Both the position numbers and the translations under genes were made by a program. From NCBI GenBank assembly GCA_963725395.1, contig CAVRYH010000004.1, positions 310,001-374,000 on the forward strand: DNA of 64,000 nucleotides, in the 5' to 3' direction. The notes under the pieces are model-generated. The model searched no databases. It was not told where the DNA came from and saw only the letters and a list, made by a program, of their open reading frames with translations. This DNA comes from Bog-756 sp963725395 (lineage in GTDB: Bacteria > Actinomycetota > Acidimicrobiia > Acidimicrobiales > RAAP-2). This document shows positions 9,340-17,443 of the stretch, one piece after another. Positions within the stretch are counted from its first letter, which is position 1, and every line of letters begins with the position of its first letter.

Positions 9340-10848
9340 CTACGCCTTGCGCCGCGGGAAGAGCGGTGCGCCCTTGGCCACAGGCCGCCCACCGGGATAC
9401 CCGCCCCAGGCACCGTCCTCGGGCAACCGGCAGGCTGCGGGCGCGCCGTCGAGGCCGATCCGACGCCAGATCTCCTCGGCCGTCCTCGGCATGGCCGGCA
9501 CGATGAGGATGGCCACGATGCGCAGGACCTCGAGGGCACTGCCCAGGACGGCATCCACCTCGGGACCGGGATCGGCCTTCCACGGCTCGGCCGTCTCCAG
9601 TTCGGCGTTGGTCTCGCGGATCAGCCTCCACGTCGCCTCCAGGCCCAGGTGGGGCAGCCCGCTGTTCCACGCCTCGGAGGCCTCGGCCAGGGTGGCGGCG
9701 GCCACACCGGCCAGGCGGCTCGACGCGTCCGGCGCCGGGCCGGTCCCTGCGCACTTGGAGGACACCACCGTGGTCACCCGTGACAGCAGGTTTCCGAGGT
9801 TGTTGGCCAGGTCGGCGTTGTAGCGGCTGGTGATGCCCTCGGCCGAGAAGTCGCCGTCCGAGCCGAGCGGGGTGTCCCGCAGGAGGTGGTACCGGACCGG
9901 GTCCACCCCGTAGTCGGCGGTGAGCTCGCCCGGCGTGATCTGGTTGAGGCTCGACTTGGACATCTTCTCCCCGCCGACCAGGAGCCAGCCGTGGACCTGC
10001 ACGTGGGCGGGGGGGTCGATGTCGGCGGCCATGCACATGGCCGGCCACCACACACAGTGGAAACGGATGATCTCCTTGCCGATGAGGTGGTGGACGGCCG
10101 GCCACCACGCCTCGAACCGGGCCTCGTCCTCGCCGTAGCCGATGGCCGTCAGGTAGTTGATCAGTGCGTCGTACCAGACGTAGAAGACGTGGGTCTCGTC
10201 CCAGGGGACGGTCACGCCCCAGTCGATCGACGTCCGGGTGATCGAGATGTCACGCAGCCCGCCCCGGATGAAACTGAGTGCCTCGTTGCGCTTGGACTCG
10301 GGGACCACCGCGGTCGGGTTGCCCTCGTACCACTCGATGAGCCGGTCCTCGAAGGCGCTCAGGCGGAAGAAGTAGTTCTCCTCCTCGAGGAGGTCGACCG
10401 GCGTTCGGTGGACGGGACACAACGTCCCTTCGATGAGCTCGTCCTCGCTGTAGTACTGCTCGCACGACACGCAGTAGAGGCCCCGGTAGGTGTCCTTGGC
10501 GATCCATCCGTTGTCGTAGATCCGGGTGAGGAACTGCTGGACGGCGCGCTCGTGGCGCGGCTCGCTGGTCCGGATGAAGTCGTCGTTGGCGATGTCGAGG
10601 TCGGCCCAGGCCGAGGCGAAGCGGGGGGCGAGCCGGTCGGTCCACTCCTTGGGGGTGACACCGTGCTGCTCGGCGGCCCGGGCCACCTTCTGGCCGTGCT
10701 CGTCGGTCCCGGTGAGGAAGAAGACCTCGTCACCGATCAGCCGGTGCCAGCGGGCCAGGGCGTCGGCGTTGACCGTCGAGTAGGCGTGCCCCACGTGGGG
10801 CGCGTCGTTGACGTAGTAGATCGGGGTGGTGATGTAGTAGCGGGACAC
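9340..10848 (-). CDS. metG: Methionyl-tRNA synthetase
   Basis: MetRS charges tRNA-Met with methionine. This 502-residue copy has the class I HIGH motif as HVGH (residues 18-21) after the family start YYITTPIYYVND. A connective-peptide zinc knuckle reads CVSCEQYY...CPVH, and KMSKS is at residues 295-299. The C-terminal dimerisation (EMAP-like) domain is absent, as in many actinobacteria. The start is GTG at 10848, because the frame upstream reads through promoter sequence. A TACGCT box lies 8 nt before it and no Shine-Dalgarno sequence is visible. It is divergent from the Nudix gene and followed by tatD. Confidence 0.96.
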   Translation of the reverse strand: MSRYYITTPIYYVNDAPHVGHAYSTVNADALARWHRLIGDEVFFLTGTDEHGQKVARAAEQHGVTPKEWTDRLAPRFASAWADLDIANDDFIRTSEPRHERAVQQFLTRIYDNGWIAKDTYRGLYCVSCEQYYSEDELIEGTLCPVHRTPVDLLEEENYFFRLSAFEDRLIEWYEGNPTAVVPESKRNEALSFIRGGLRDISITRTSIDWGVTVPWDETHVFYVWYDALINYLTAIGYGEDEARFEAWWPAVHHLIGKEIIRFHCVWWPAMCMAADIDPPAHVQVHGWLLVGGEKMSKSSLNQITPGELTADYGVDPVRYHLLRDTPLGSDGDFSAEGITSRYNADLANNLGNLLSRVTTVVSSKCAGTGPAPDASSRLAGVAAATLAEASEAWNSGLPHLGLEATWRLIRETNAELETAEPWKADPGPEVDAVLGSALEVLRIVAILIVPAMPRTAEEIWRRIGLDGAPAACRLPEDGAWGGYPGGRPVAKGAPLFPRRKA

Positions 10849-10856
10849 TGCCCGGT

Positions 10857-10862
10857 AGCGTA
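10857..10862 (-). promoter_or_regulatory. Candidate -10 box (TACGCT) for metG
   Basis: TACGCT, read on the minus strand, lies 8 nt before the metG GTG; leaderless pattern. Confidence 0.45.
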
Positions 10863-10933
10863 CCGACCGGGGCGATCCCCGCCGACGTATAGGCCCCCGT
10901 GACCACGGTCGGCGGGCCGGAGGGAGCACTGCC

Positions 10934-11419
10934 ATGACTCAGCCACCGCCCTCGGCGCCCCGGCCGGGCGGCCGGCAACGGTCGGCGGCGACCCCTCCGG
11001 CCGATCGGCAACGGGTGGCCGTCTACGGCATCGTCGAGCAGGACGCTCCCGAGGGGACCCGCGTGCTGCTGGTCCGGGCGGCGACCTACCTGACCGTGGC
11101 CGGGAAGTGGTTCCTCCCCGGCGGAGGCATCGACCACGGGGAGGACCCGGTCGAGGCCCTGCGCCGCGAGTGCCTCGAGGAGACCGGCCTCGAGGTCGAG
11201 GTCGGCGCCATCCGGGGCGTGCTCTCCGACCTGACCACCCTGCCCGACGGGACGAGGCTCCACACCGTCCGCATCGTCTACGCCGTCGACGGGTTCACCG
11301 GCGAACTCCGCCACGAGACGGGCGGATCGTCCGACCTGGCCCGCTGGGTGGAGCTCGACCGGGCCTTCGACCTGCCGCTCGTGCCCTATGTCCGCCGGGC
11401 CCTGACCGAGCTGCGCTGA
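10934..11419 (+). CDS. Nudix hydrolase
   Basis: This 161-residue protein carries a complete Nudix box (GGIDHGE, then ALRRECLEETGLEV), the metal and pyrophosphate site of the superfamily. It is flanked by a YGIVEQD strand at the front and a WVELD segment near the end. The first 30 residues are Pro/Arg-rich and probably disordered. The ATG has a good ribosome-binding site (GGAGGGAG), unlike most neighbours. It is divergent from metG and convergent with msrA. Substrate cannot be told from sequence; nucleoside diphosphate derivatives are the family norm. Confidence 0.88.
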   Translation: MTQPPPSAPRPGGRQRSAATPPADRQRVAVYGIVEQDAPEGTRVLLVRAATYLTVAGKWFLPGGGIDHGEDPVEALRRECLEETGLEVEVGAIRGVLSDLTTLPDGTRLHTVRIVYAVDGFTGELRHETGGSSDLARWVELDRAFDLPLVPYVRRALTELR

Positions 11420-11446
11420 ACCATCACCCGCCGGCGACGGACCCGA

Positions 11447-11989
11447 TCACCAGTTGGCCACGTGGCACCCGCCGCGACCGGTCTTCTCGGTGAAGCGCTG
11501 GTGGTACTCCTCGGCCGGCCAGAACGTCATGGCCGGGGTGACCTCGGTCACGATCGGACGCTTGAACCGGACCTGGTACTCATCCAGTGACGCACGGGCC
11601 GCCTTGGCCTGGGTCTCGTTGTGGGTGAACACGGCCGACCGGTACTGGGTGCCGTGGTCGGGACCCTGCCGGTTGGGCGTCGTCGGGTCGTGGTGCCGCC
11701 AGAACTCCCCGAGGAGCGTGTCGAAGGAGACCCGGGCTGGGTCGAAGGTCACCAGCACGGCCTCGGCGTGCCCGGTGCGCCCGCTGCACACCTGCTCGTA
11801 AGTGGGCTGGTCGACATCCCCGCCCTCGTAGCCGGAGATGGCGTCGACCACCCCGGGAATGGCCCGGAAGAACTCCTCCACCCCCCAGAAGCAGCCGGCC
11901 GCGAACGCCGCCCGGTCCAGCCCCTCGGGAATGTCGTCCGGAGCGATGCCCGGTGCCTGGGTCTTGTCCATCTGGGTCCGTCCGAACAT
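11447..11989 (-). CDS. msrA: Peptide-methionine (S)-S-oxide reductase MsrA
   Basis: MsrA reduces methionine-S-sulfoxide in proteins using thioredoxin. The catalytic motif AAGCFWGVEEFF contains the nucleophilic Cys. The central region has the expected YEGG, TYEQVCSGRTGHAEAV and GTQYRS, and the C-terminus has CHVANW with a resolving Cys. The start at 11989 is preceded by AAGGAG with ideal spacing; the upstream in-frame start at 12019 lacks one. The length, 180 residues, is normal. It converges on the Nudix gene. Confidence 0.95.
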   Translation of the reverse strand: MFGRTQMDKTQAPGIAPDDIPEGLDRAAFAAGCFWGVEEFFRAIPGVVDAISGYEGGDVDQPTYEQVCSGRTGHAEAVLVTFDPARVSFDTLLGEFWRHHDPTTPNRQGPDHGTQYRSAVFTHNETQAKAARASLDEYQVRFKRPIVTEVTPAMTFWPAEEYHQRFTEKTGRGGCHVANW

Positions 11990-12048
11990 GCCGGCTCCTT
12001 CCGATCTCATGCCCCCCAATCACCCCTACAACCCCGGGACGGGTGCCG

Positions 12049-13044
12049 TCATTCCGGCCGCGGCACCTCGGCGCCGGCGCGGTCCCGCGCCCCCAGGGCC
12101 AGCTCGTAGACCCGGCGGCGGGCAACACCGAACTGCTTCGCCACCTCGTCGACGACCCCCCGGGTCCTCTCACCGGATGCCAGGCGTTCCGAGAGTGCCG
12201 CGGTCAGCACCTCGTCGGAGACGGCCGCCGCCACCGGGTCCTCGGCACCCCCGAGCACCAGGACCACCTCCCCGCGGACCTGCCCGGACGATGCCCACAT
12301 GGCGCCGTCGGCGAGCGATCCCCTCCAGATCTCCTCGTGGAGCTTGGTCAACTCACGGGCCACGGCCACCGGGCGCTCCCCCCCGCACACCTCGGCGAGG
12401 TCACGCAGTGTGGCCGCTGTCCGCCCGGGCGCCTCGAACAGGACGGTGGTCCGAACCTCGCCGGCGATGGCGGCGAGCCGTTGCCGGCGTTGCTTGCCCG
12501 CTCGGGGGAGGAAGCCCTCGAACACGAACCGGTCGGTGGGGAGCCCACTGGCCACCAGCGCGGTGAGGGCGGCGGACGGCCCGGGCACCACCGTCACGGT
12601 GAGGCCGTCCCGGGCGGCGGCGGCAACCACGAGCCACCCCGGATCCGAGATCACCGGCATGCCGGCATCGGAGACGATGGCGACCGTGCGCCCTTCCCGC
12701 ACCGCCCCGAGCACCTCCTCGACCCGGTCGTGCTCGTTGTGCTCGTGGAGCGACCGCAGCGAGGTGCCGACGATCCCCGCATGGGTCAACAGCTTGCGCG
12801 AGTGCCGGGTGTCCTCGCAGTAGATGACGTCGGCGGCGCCGAGCGCCCGGACGGCGCGGGGGGACAGGTCGCCGAGGTTACCGATCGGGGTCCCCACGAC
12901 CACCAGCGCTCCGGGCTGGCCCGTCGGACCGTCCGTCTCGGGTCGCCCACCCGGGGACCCGTCGTGGCCTCCCCAGGACTCGAGCTCTTCGAGGATGTCC
13001 GGGTCGGGTCCGGCCGCCGCAGGTCCGTCCCGGGGACCGGTCAT
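12049..13044 (-). CDS. rsmI: 16S rRNA (cytidine(1402)-2'-O)-methyltransferase
   Basis: RsmI 2'-O-methylates C1402 of 16S rRNA at the decoding site. It belongs to the tetrapyrrole-methylase fold, seen here as VVVGTPIGNLGDLSPRAV, VIYCEDTRHSRKLL and the IVSDAGMPVISDPG motif, with VVPGPSAALTAL and a GFLPR segment. The 331-residue length includes a 45-residue acidic/Gly-rich N-terminal extension and a C-terminal helix-turn-helix-like tail (VVDEVAKQFGVARRRVYELAL) typical of RsmI. The ATG overlaps the stop of the DUF192 gene by 4 nt, so the two are translationally coupled. Confidence 0.95.
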   Translation of the reverse strand: MTGPRDGPAAAGPDPDILEELESWGGHDGSPGGRPETDGPTGQPGALVVVGTPIGNLGDLSPRAVRALGAADVIYCEDTRHSRKLLTHAGIVGTSLRSLHEHNEHDRVEEVLGAVREGRTVAIVSDAGMPVISDPGWLVVAAAARDGLTVTVVPGPSAALTALVASGLPTDRFVFEGFLPRAGKQRRQRLAAIAGEVRTTVLFEAPGRTAATLRDLAEVCGGERPVAVARELTKLHEEIWRGSLADGAMWASSGQVRGEVVLVLGGAEDPVAAAVSDEVLTAALSERLASGERTRGVVDEVAKQFGVARRRVYELALGARDRAGAEVPRPE

Positions 13045-13385
13045 CCGCGGAGCTCCAGGGCATCCCCGGTCCGCAGGCCCCAGCGCTCGAAGGCCCCCGC
13101 CTCGGCTTCGACGACCGAGCGCCCCCGCCTGCGGGGCAGCGACATGCGCCAGGGCCGCAGCCTGGTGGTGCCGACCACCACCATGTCCTTGTCGCAGAAG
13201 GCGACGTCGATGGGGAACTTCATCCCCATGGTGTGCACGGAACGGGTGCGGGGCAGGACCATGGCCCCCTCGTAGCCGTCCCGTCCGAGCAGCCCCTTGC
13301 TCCGCTGTTTGAACCCCTCGGCGACCTCGGCGGTGGCCAGTACGTCACCGTCGCGCAGCAGCCAGCTCACCGCCCACCGCCCCAT
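13041..13385 (-). CDS. DUF192 family protein
   Basis: This 114-residue protein shows the DUF192 core: AEVAEGFKQRSKGLLGRDGY, then VHTMGMKFPIDVAFCDKDMVVVGTTRLRPW, ending with GDALELRG. The family forms a small beta-barrel and has no established biochemical role. No signal peptide is seen here, although many homologues are exported. It is the first gene of a two-gene unit with rsmI (4-nt overlap) and diverges from the bL37 gene. Confidence 0.85.
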   Translation of the reverse strand: MGRWAVSWLLRDGDVLATAEVAEGFKQRSKGLLGRDGYEGAMVLPRTRSVHTMGMKFPIDVAFCDKDMVVVGTTRLRPWRMSLPRRRGRSVVEAEAGAFERWGLRTGDALELRG

Positions 13386-13449
13386 GGCCCGGCCACGGCA
13401 CCGGACCGACCCCGACGCCAGCCGGTGTCTCCCCCGGGGTCAACCGGAC

Positions 13450-13455
13450 TACACT
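13450..13455 (+). promoter_or_regulatory. Candidate -10 box (TACACT) for the bL37 gene
   Basis: TACACT lies 9 nt before the GTG at 13465 and there is no Shine-Dalgarno sequence. Confidence 0.5.
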
Positions 13456-13464
13456 CGTCGAACT

Positions 13465-13548
13465 GTGTCCAAACGAACCAACAAGCGCAAGCTCCGGGCC
13501 AAGAAGAAGGCCAACCACGGCAAGAAGCCGAACTGCGGTCGGGGCTGA
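13465..13548 (+). CDS. Large ribosomal subunit protein bL37
   Basis: A GTG-initiated 27-residue basic peptide (MSKRTNKRKLRAKKKANHGK, then KPNCGRG). The KKANHGKxPN ending is the hallmark of bL37, a tiny protein seen in mycobacterial 50S structures near the peptidyl-transferase region. It has an isolated position with its own -10-like box and a hairpin after it. It is too short for most gene callers. The extra CGRG at the C-terminus goes beyond the mycobacterial form. The call rests on the motif and on this genome also encoding bS22. Confidence 0.87.
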   Translation: MSKRTNKRKLRAKKKANHGKKPNCGRG

Positions 13549-13556
13549 GCCCCGGT

Positions 13557-13578
13557 TGAGCGGCACCCACGCCGCTCA
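13557..13578. terminator. Convergent hairpin between bL37 and the GDPD gene
   Basis: TGAGCGG (13557-13563) pairs with CCGCTCA (13572-13578) across an 8-nt loop. The right arm contains the stop codon of the leftward GDPD gene. No U-tract is present. Confidence 0.45.
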
Positions 13579-14457
13579 CCCCGCGGGGCGCCATGCGCAA
13601 TCGAGCCGGTCCAGTACCTCCACCAGGGCTGTGGGCCGGTCGGTGATGATCCCGTCGACACCGAGCGCGCACAGCCGCTCCATCTCGTCTTCTTCCTCGA
13701 TCGTCCACACGTGGACGGCCAGGCACTCCTCGTGGGCCACGTCGACGAACCGCTGATCCACCAGGGCCAGCTCGCCGTAGCGGGCCGGGACCTGCAGGGC
13801 CACATGGCGCAAGGGTGCCGGCCGGTCCCCCGCCTGCACCGCCTGGTAGAAGGCGGCGACCGCCACCGTCCCGGCCGAGGTCGGGATCTCGGGAGCCACC
13901 GCGGAGAACGCATCGGTCGCCGTGTCGAGGAACGAGGCGACGATCACGTCGTCACCACGTCCGAACCTGGCCAGGAGCCGGGCCAGCGCCTCCTCGTAGG
14001 GCTCGACCACCGGGGCGGTCTGTTTGATGTCGAGGTTCAGCACCACCCCGGGGAACTCCTCGAGGACCTCCTCCAACAGGGCGATGCGGAACCGGCGGTC
14101 CTTCGGACCCCGCCCCCGGAACGGGTACTGGCCGGCGTCGAGCCCGGGGGACACGTCGGCCCCGGGGGCCCACCAATAGGCGTTGTCGAGCGCACGGAGC
14201 TCCTCGAGTGTCAGCTCGGAGATCTGGCCGGTGCCGTCGGTCGTCCGATCCACCGAGGAGTCGTGGCACACCACGAGATGGCGGTCGACGGTGGCGTGAA
14301 CGTCGAGCTCGATCCCGGTGGCTCCGACCGAAATGGCGCGGTCGATGGCGTGGAGCGTCGACGAGGGGGCCTCCCAGGCGCCGCCCTGGTGGGCGTAGGC
14401 GATGACACGGCGATCCAGCCATTCGGTCGTCCGGCCTGGCTCGGAAGGGGCGCCCAT
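13576..14457 (-). CDS. GDPD-family phosphodiesterase (atypical active-site motif)
   Basis: This 293-residue cytoplasmic TIM-barrel protein belongs to the glycerophosphodiester phosphodiesterase family, which cleaves glycerophosphodiesters to glycerol 3-phosphate and an alcohol. Metal ligands are clear in GIELDVHATVDRHLVVCHD. The usual HRG...ENT signature is replaced: it reads AYAHQGGAWEAPSST, so Arg becomes Gln and ENT becomes SST, with a Glu displaced to the AWEAP position. This could be a subfamily variant or a different substrate. The C-terminal VHVWTIEEEDEM and GVDGIITDRP segments are normal. It is divergent from the next gene with a shared promoter core and has no signal peptide. Confidence 0.85.
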   Translation of the reverse strand: MGAPSEPGRTTEWLDRRVIAYAHQGGAWEAPSSTLHAIDRAISVGATGIELDVHATVDRHLVVCHDSSVDRTTDGTGQISELTLEELRALDNAYWWAPGADVSPGLDAGQYPFRGRGPKDRRFRIALLEEVLEEFPGVVLNLDIKQTAPVVEPYEEALARLLARFGRGDDVIVASFLDTATDAFSAVAPEIPTSAGTVAVAAFYQAVQAGDRPAPLRHVALQVPARYGELALVDQRFVDVAHEECLAVHVWTIEEEDEMERLCALGVDGIITDRPTALVEVLDRLDCAWRPAG

Positions 14458-14463
14458 GGAAGA

Positions 14464-14473
14464 ACGGTAGCCT
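14464..14473. promoter_or_regulatory. Bidirectional promoter core ACGGTAGCCT
   Basis: Forward, TAGCCT (14468-14473) lies 10 nt before the ATG at 14484. In reverse, TACCGT (14469-14464) lies 6 nt before the GDPD ATG at 14457. The two -10-like hexamers overlap by two bases. The same 10-mer occurs at 17444-17453 between another divergent pair. Confidence 0.5.
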
Positions 14474-14483
14474 CTGCCCCGCG

Positions 14484-15086
14484 ATGTTGGACCACGTCTT
14501 CACCCAACTTGTTGCTTCCCACCGCCACGCCTTCGAGAGCGCGCTGCTCCAGCGTCAGGCCGTCGAGGAGCGCTTCCAGGTGGACGTCTTCCTGGGCGAC
14601 GTCAGTTTCGAGACGTCCTACAGCCTCCCCGGGGAGGAGCGTCCCGCCCGTATCCGGGTCGACACGAGCCTCGACTGGCCCACGTGGAGCCAGACCGCCT
14701 ACCGCAGTTGGGCCATCGGCGAGGAGCCCGAAGAGCTGCCCGAGGTGCTGGTCGAAGTGGCCTTCCGCGTCCAGCGGCTCGACAAGGTCCCCGACGTCCA
14801 ACCGTTGCTCGAGATCCTGCCCGACCACCTCGACGCCATCGGGGACGAGCGACTGGCCCGGCTGTCGGCCACCATCGAGCAGCTGATGACCAACGTGAAC
14901 GAGGTGGCCGAGACGGCCATCGAGGTGTCCTACGAGGGTTCCTGCCAGCTCGACGAGTCGATTCTCGAGGATCCGACGACCCTCGACGCCGCGCTCGCCC
15001 CACTCGGCCGGGAGGTGGCCTCGGTCCTGGTGCGCATGGCCGATCTCCCGTTCAGCTTCCGACCCACCGAGAGCCCGCCCGGCTGA
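14484..15086 (+). CDS. Uncharacterised acidic protein
   Basis: I do not recognise this 200-residue protein. It is strongly acidic, soluble-looking and has no signal peptide, Cys cluster or obvious nucleotide motif. The N-terminus (MLDHVFTQLVASHRHAFESA) is helical, the middle is a probable beta-sandwich (DVFLGDVSFETSYSL, RIRVDTSLDWPTWSQTAYRSW), and the end is helical. Codon usage matches its neighbours, and the ATG has a -10-like box 10 nt upstream, shared head to head with the GDPD gene. A long perfect palindrome containing its stop codon separates it from the beta-lactamase-like gene. It is probably a lineage-specific actinobacterial protein. Confidence 0.75.
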   Translation: MLDHVFTQLVASHRHAFESALLQRQAVEERFQVDVFLGDVSFETSYSLPGEERPARIRVDTSLDWPTWSQTAYRSWAIGEEPEELPEVLVEVAFRVQRLDKVPDVQPLLEILPDHLDAIGDERLARLSATIEQLMTNVNEVAETAIEVSYEGSCQLDESILEDPTTLDAALAPLGREVASVLVRMADLPFSFRPTESPPG

Positions 15087-15106
15087 CCGGGACCGTCCCG
15101 GTCAGC
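15082..15106. terminator. Perfect 25-nt palindrome spanning both stop codons of a convergent pair
   Basis: Arms GCTGACCGGGAC (15082-15093) and GTCCCGGTCAGC (15095-15106) are exact complements around one base. The TGA of the rightward gene lies in the left arm and the stop of the leftward gene in the right arm. It should form a very stable hairpin on either transcript and is a strong candidate bidirectional terminator. Confidence 0.6.
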
Positions 15107-16277
15107 GGCCGAGGGCGGCGCAGACGCCGAGCTCGAACACGTTGCGCAGGACCTTGAAGGCCGGTGCGTTGGCTTTCGGGGTGATCTGGGCGTTGATCGA
15201 CACGGTGACCGAGCGGGTGCCATCGCCGGTGGCGGCGACGAACTGGGTGTAGCCGGGCGTGTTGCCCGTGTGGCCGTAGACGGTCCCACAGGCCGTGCGG
15301 TAGCGGAAGATCCCGAGCCCCGCCGAGTTGACCCCGGGCCCGGGTGGCTCGGAGGAGCCGGGCCTGAACCGGAACTGGGCCGCCCGGGTGGCCGCGTTGG
15401 TCGTGGCCCCCCGGGCGTAGGCCCGGATGAACGCCGTGGCGTCGAGCGGGGTCGAAACCAACCCGCCGGACGCCCAGCTCCATCCGGCGGCGAACAGGTT
15501 GGTGACGTCGGTCGGCGGCTCGGGCGGGTCGAGGTCGTACCCGGCCGCGAACGGTGCGGGCATCGCCGCGCCGTTGGGCAGACTGGTGCTGCCGAGGGAC
15601 AAGGGTCCAAAGACGAGGTCCTCCAGCTCCTGTTCGTAGGTCTCGCCGGTGGCGGCCTGGATCATGAGGGCCACGATGATGTTGTCGGAGTTCGAGTAGT
15701 GGTACTCCGACCCCGGGGTGAACAACAGCTTCGGATCGGTGATATAGGTCAGCAACGTCTGGGGGGGCGGCGCCGTGAGCGGGGACTTACGCAGCGCGGC
15801 GGCGAACTCCGCGGTCTGGCTGAAGTCGGGGATGCCGCTCGTGTGCTGGAGCAGCTGGGTGAGGTCGACGTCGTGCCACTGGGCGGGAAGCGTCGGCAGC
15901 CACCGTCCGACGGTGTCGCGGAGGGAGAGGACCCTCGATTTCACCAGTGAGAGGGCGGCGGCGGCGCTGTAGGCCTTCGACACGCTGGCCAGTCTCAGGT
16001 GGTCGCTCGGAGCGATCGGGACCGACGATCCGGGTACCGCCGTCCCGGCGCTGTGGACGGCGACACGCCCATAGCGGTCCACCACCACGATGATCCCGGG
16101 CGGACCGTCCGGACGGGCGACGAGGGCGCGGATCGCCTTGTCCAGCTGGGACGGGGCGCCCGACGAACCGGTGGGGGTGGCCGACCCGGCGGGGGTGGCT
16201 CCGGGGGCGAAACCGGCGACGAGGAGGGCGACACCGCCGAGAACGAGGACGGCCGACCGGGGGACCCTTGCGCTCAT
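15102..16277 (-). CDS. Exported serine beta-lactamase/penicillin-binding-type hydrolase (class C fold)
   Basis: This 391-residue protein begins with a signal peptide (SAVLVLGGVALLVAGFAPGATPAGSA). The beta-lactamase superfamily motifs follow: SxxK at residues 98-101 (SVSK), YxN in YHYSNSDN, and the third-motif HTG in YGHTGNTPGY. Such proteins are D-alanyl-D-alanine carboxypeptidases, esterases or beta-lactamase-like hydrolases acting outside the membrane; the precise substrate is open. The start at 16277 is the only one that gives a signal peptide, and the frame upstream is not coding. It converges with an unknown gene across a palindromic hairpin and follows the PfkB kinase on the same strand. 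Confidence 0.88.
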   Translation of the reverse strand: MSARVPRSAVLVLGGVALLVAGFAPGATPAGSATPTGSSGAPSQLDKAIRALVARPDGPPGIIVVVDRYGRVAVHSAGTAVPGSSVPIAPSDHLRLASVSKAYSAAAALSLVKSRVLSLRDTVGRWLPTLPAQWHDVDLTQLLQHTSGIPDFSQTAEFAAALRKSPLTAPPPQTLLTYITDPKLLFTPGSEYHYSNSDNIIVALMIQAATGETYEQELEDLVFGPLSLGSTSLPNGAAMPAPFAAGYDLDPPEPPTDVTNLFAAGWSWASGGLVSTPLDATAFIRAYARGATTNAATRAAQFRFRPGSSEPPGPGVNSAGLGIFRYRTACGTVYGHTGNTPGYTQFVAATGDGTRSVTVSINAQITPKANAPAFKVLRNVFELGVCAALGR

Positions 16278-16345
16278 CCAGTGCAAGTTACCTGCTCGCG
16301 GTGGGCGCGGCATGGAGCCCGTGAGGCTGGTCTCGTACCGCGCGC

Positions 16346-17437
16346 TCAGGCGAAGAGCCCGGCGTCGATGGCCAGCGCCCGCAGGTCGGCCAGAGGTCTC
16401 GCCCCGACGTGGGAGATGATCTCGGCGGCACACACGCTCCCGAGACGGGCCGACTCCTCGGGCGACAGGCCGTTGGTGATCCCGTAGAGGAACCCGGCGG
16501 CAAAGAGGTCGCCGGCACCGGTGGTGTCCACCACCCGGTCGACGGGCACCGGGGGGACGGCCACCGGCCCCGAGGCGGTGACCACGACGCTGCCCTTGGA
16601 TCCCCTGGTCAACACGGCGAGGACGCCGGTCTCGGCCACCGCCTCGGCGGCGGCGTCGAAGTCGGCCACGTCGAACAACATCTTGATCTCGTCCTCGTTG
16701 GCGAACAGCATCTCGAGCTCGCTGTCGAGGAGCTCCCGGAACTCGCGGCGATGGTGCTCGACGCAGAACGGGTCGGACACCGACAGGGCCACCGAGGCAT
16801 CGTTGGCGTGGGCCATCTCGATGGCCTCCCGGATGGCGGCCTTGGCCGGGGGTTGCTCCCACAGGTAGCCCTCCAGGTAGACGACCTGCGACGCGGAAAG
16901 GTGGCCGTCGTGCAGGTCGGACGACGCAAAGTCGGAGGCCACGCCCAGATGGGTGGCCATCGTGCGCTCGGCGTCCTCGGTCACCAACACCAGGCAGTGG
17001 CCGGTCACCGCCTGGCCGGGAACCGCTTTGGTGGGAACCGGATCGAAGGCCACGCCGATTGAGCGGATGTCGTGGGTGAAGGCCTGGCCCAGGGGGTCGT
17101 CGGCGACCCGACCGAGGAAGGCGGCGCGACCGCCGAGCGCGGCCACGCCGGCCGCCGTGTTGGCGGCCGAGCCGCCCGATGCCTCGGTGGTGGGACCCAT
17201 CGCTGCGTAGATGGCCTGCGAGCGGTCGTGGTCGACCAGGGCCATGGTGCCCTTCACCAGGTCCAGTGCCGCCAGGTCTTCGTCGGTGGCCGAGGCGAGC
17301 ACGTCGACCAGGGCGTTCCCGACGGCCACCACGTCGAGTGTCGGTGCTCCGCCCGCCGTCGGGGCCGCGCCCTGCGGATCCGGCCCGGTGCCGTCGGAAA
17401 CTTCGGGAGATTCGCTCGATTCGGGGTCTGTCTGCAC
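16346..17437 (-). CDS. PfkB-family carbohydrate/adenosine kinase
   Basis: This 363-residue PfkB sugar kinase has the N-terminal substrate motif GGSAANTAAGVAALGG and the C-terminal ATP/anion-hole signature DTTGAGDLFAAGFLYG with catalytic Asp310. The opening VAVGNALVDVLASATDEDLAAL and the YLEGYLWEQPP segment resemble adenosine kinase-like members, so a nucleoside is a likely substrate. The first 30 residues are acidic and disordered. GTG at 17437 starts 6 nt after a TACCGT box and shares a promoter core with the divergent aminopeptidase gene. Confidence 0.88.
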   Translation of the reverse strand: MQTDPESSESPEVSDGTGPDPQGAAPTAGGAPTLDVVAVGNALVDVLASATDEDLAALDLVKGTMALVDHDRSQAIYAAMGPTTEASGGSAANTAAGVAALGGRAAFLGRVADDPLGQAFTHDIRSIGVAFDPVPTKAVPGQAVTGHCLVLVTEDAERTMATHLGVASDFASSDLHDGHLSASQVVYLEGYLWEQPPAKAAIREAIEMAHANDASVALSVSDPFCVEHHRREFRELLDSELEMLFANEDEIKMLFDVADFDAAAEAVAETGVLAVLTRGSKGSVVVTASGPVAVPPVPVDRVVDTTGAGDLFAAGFLYGITNGLSPEESARLGSVCAAEIISHVGARPLADLRALAIDAGLFA

Positions 17438-17443
17438 GGCGCG

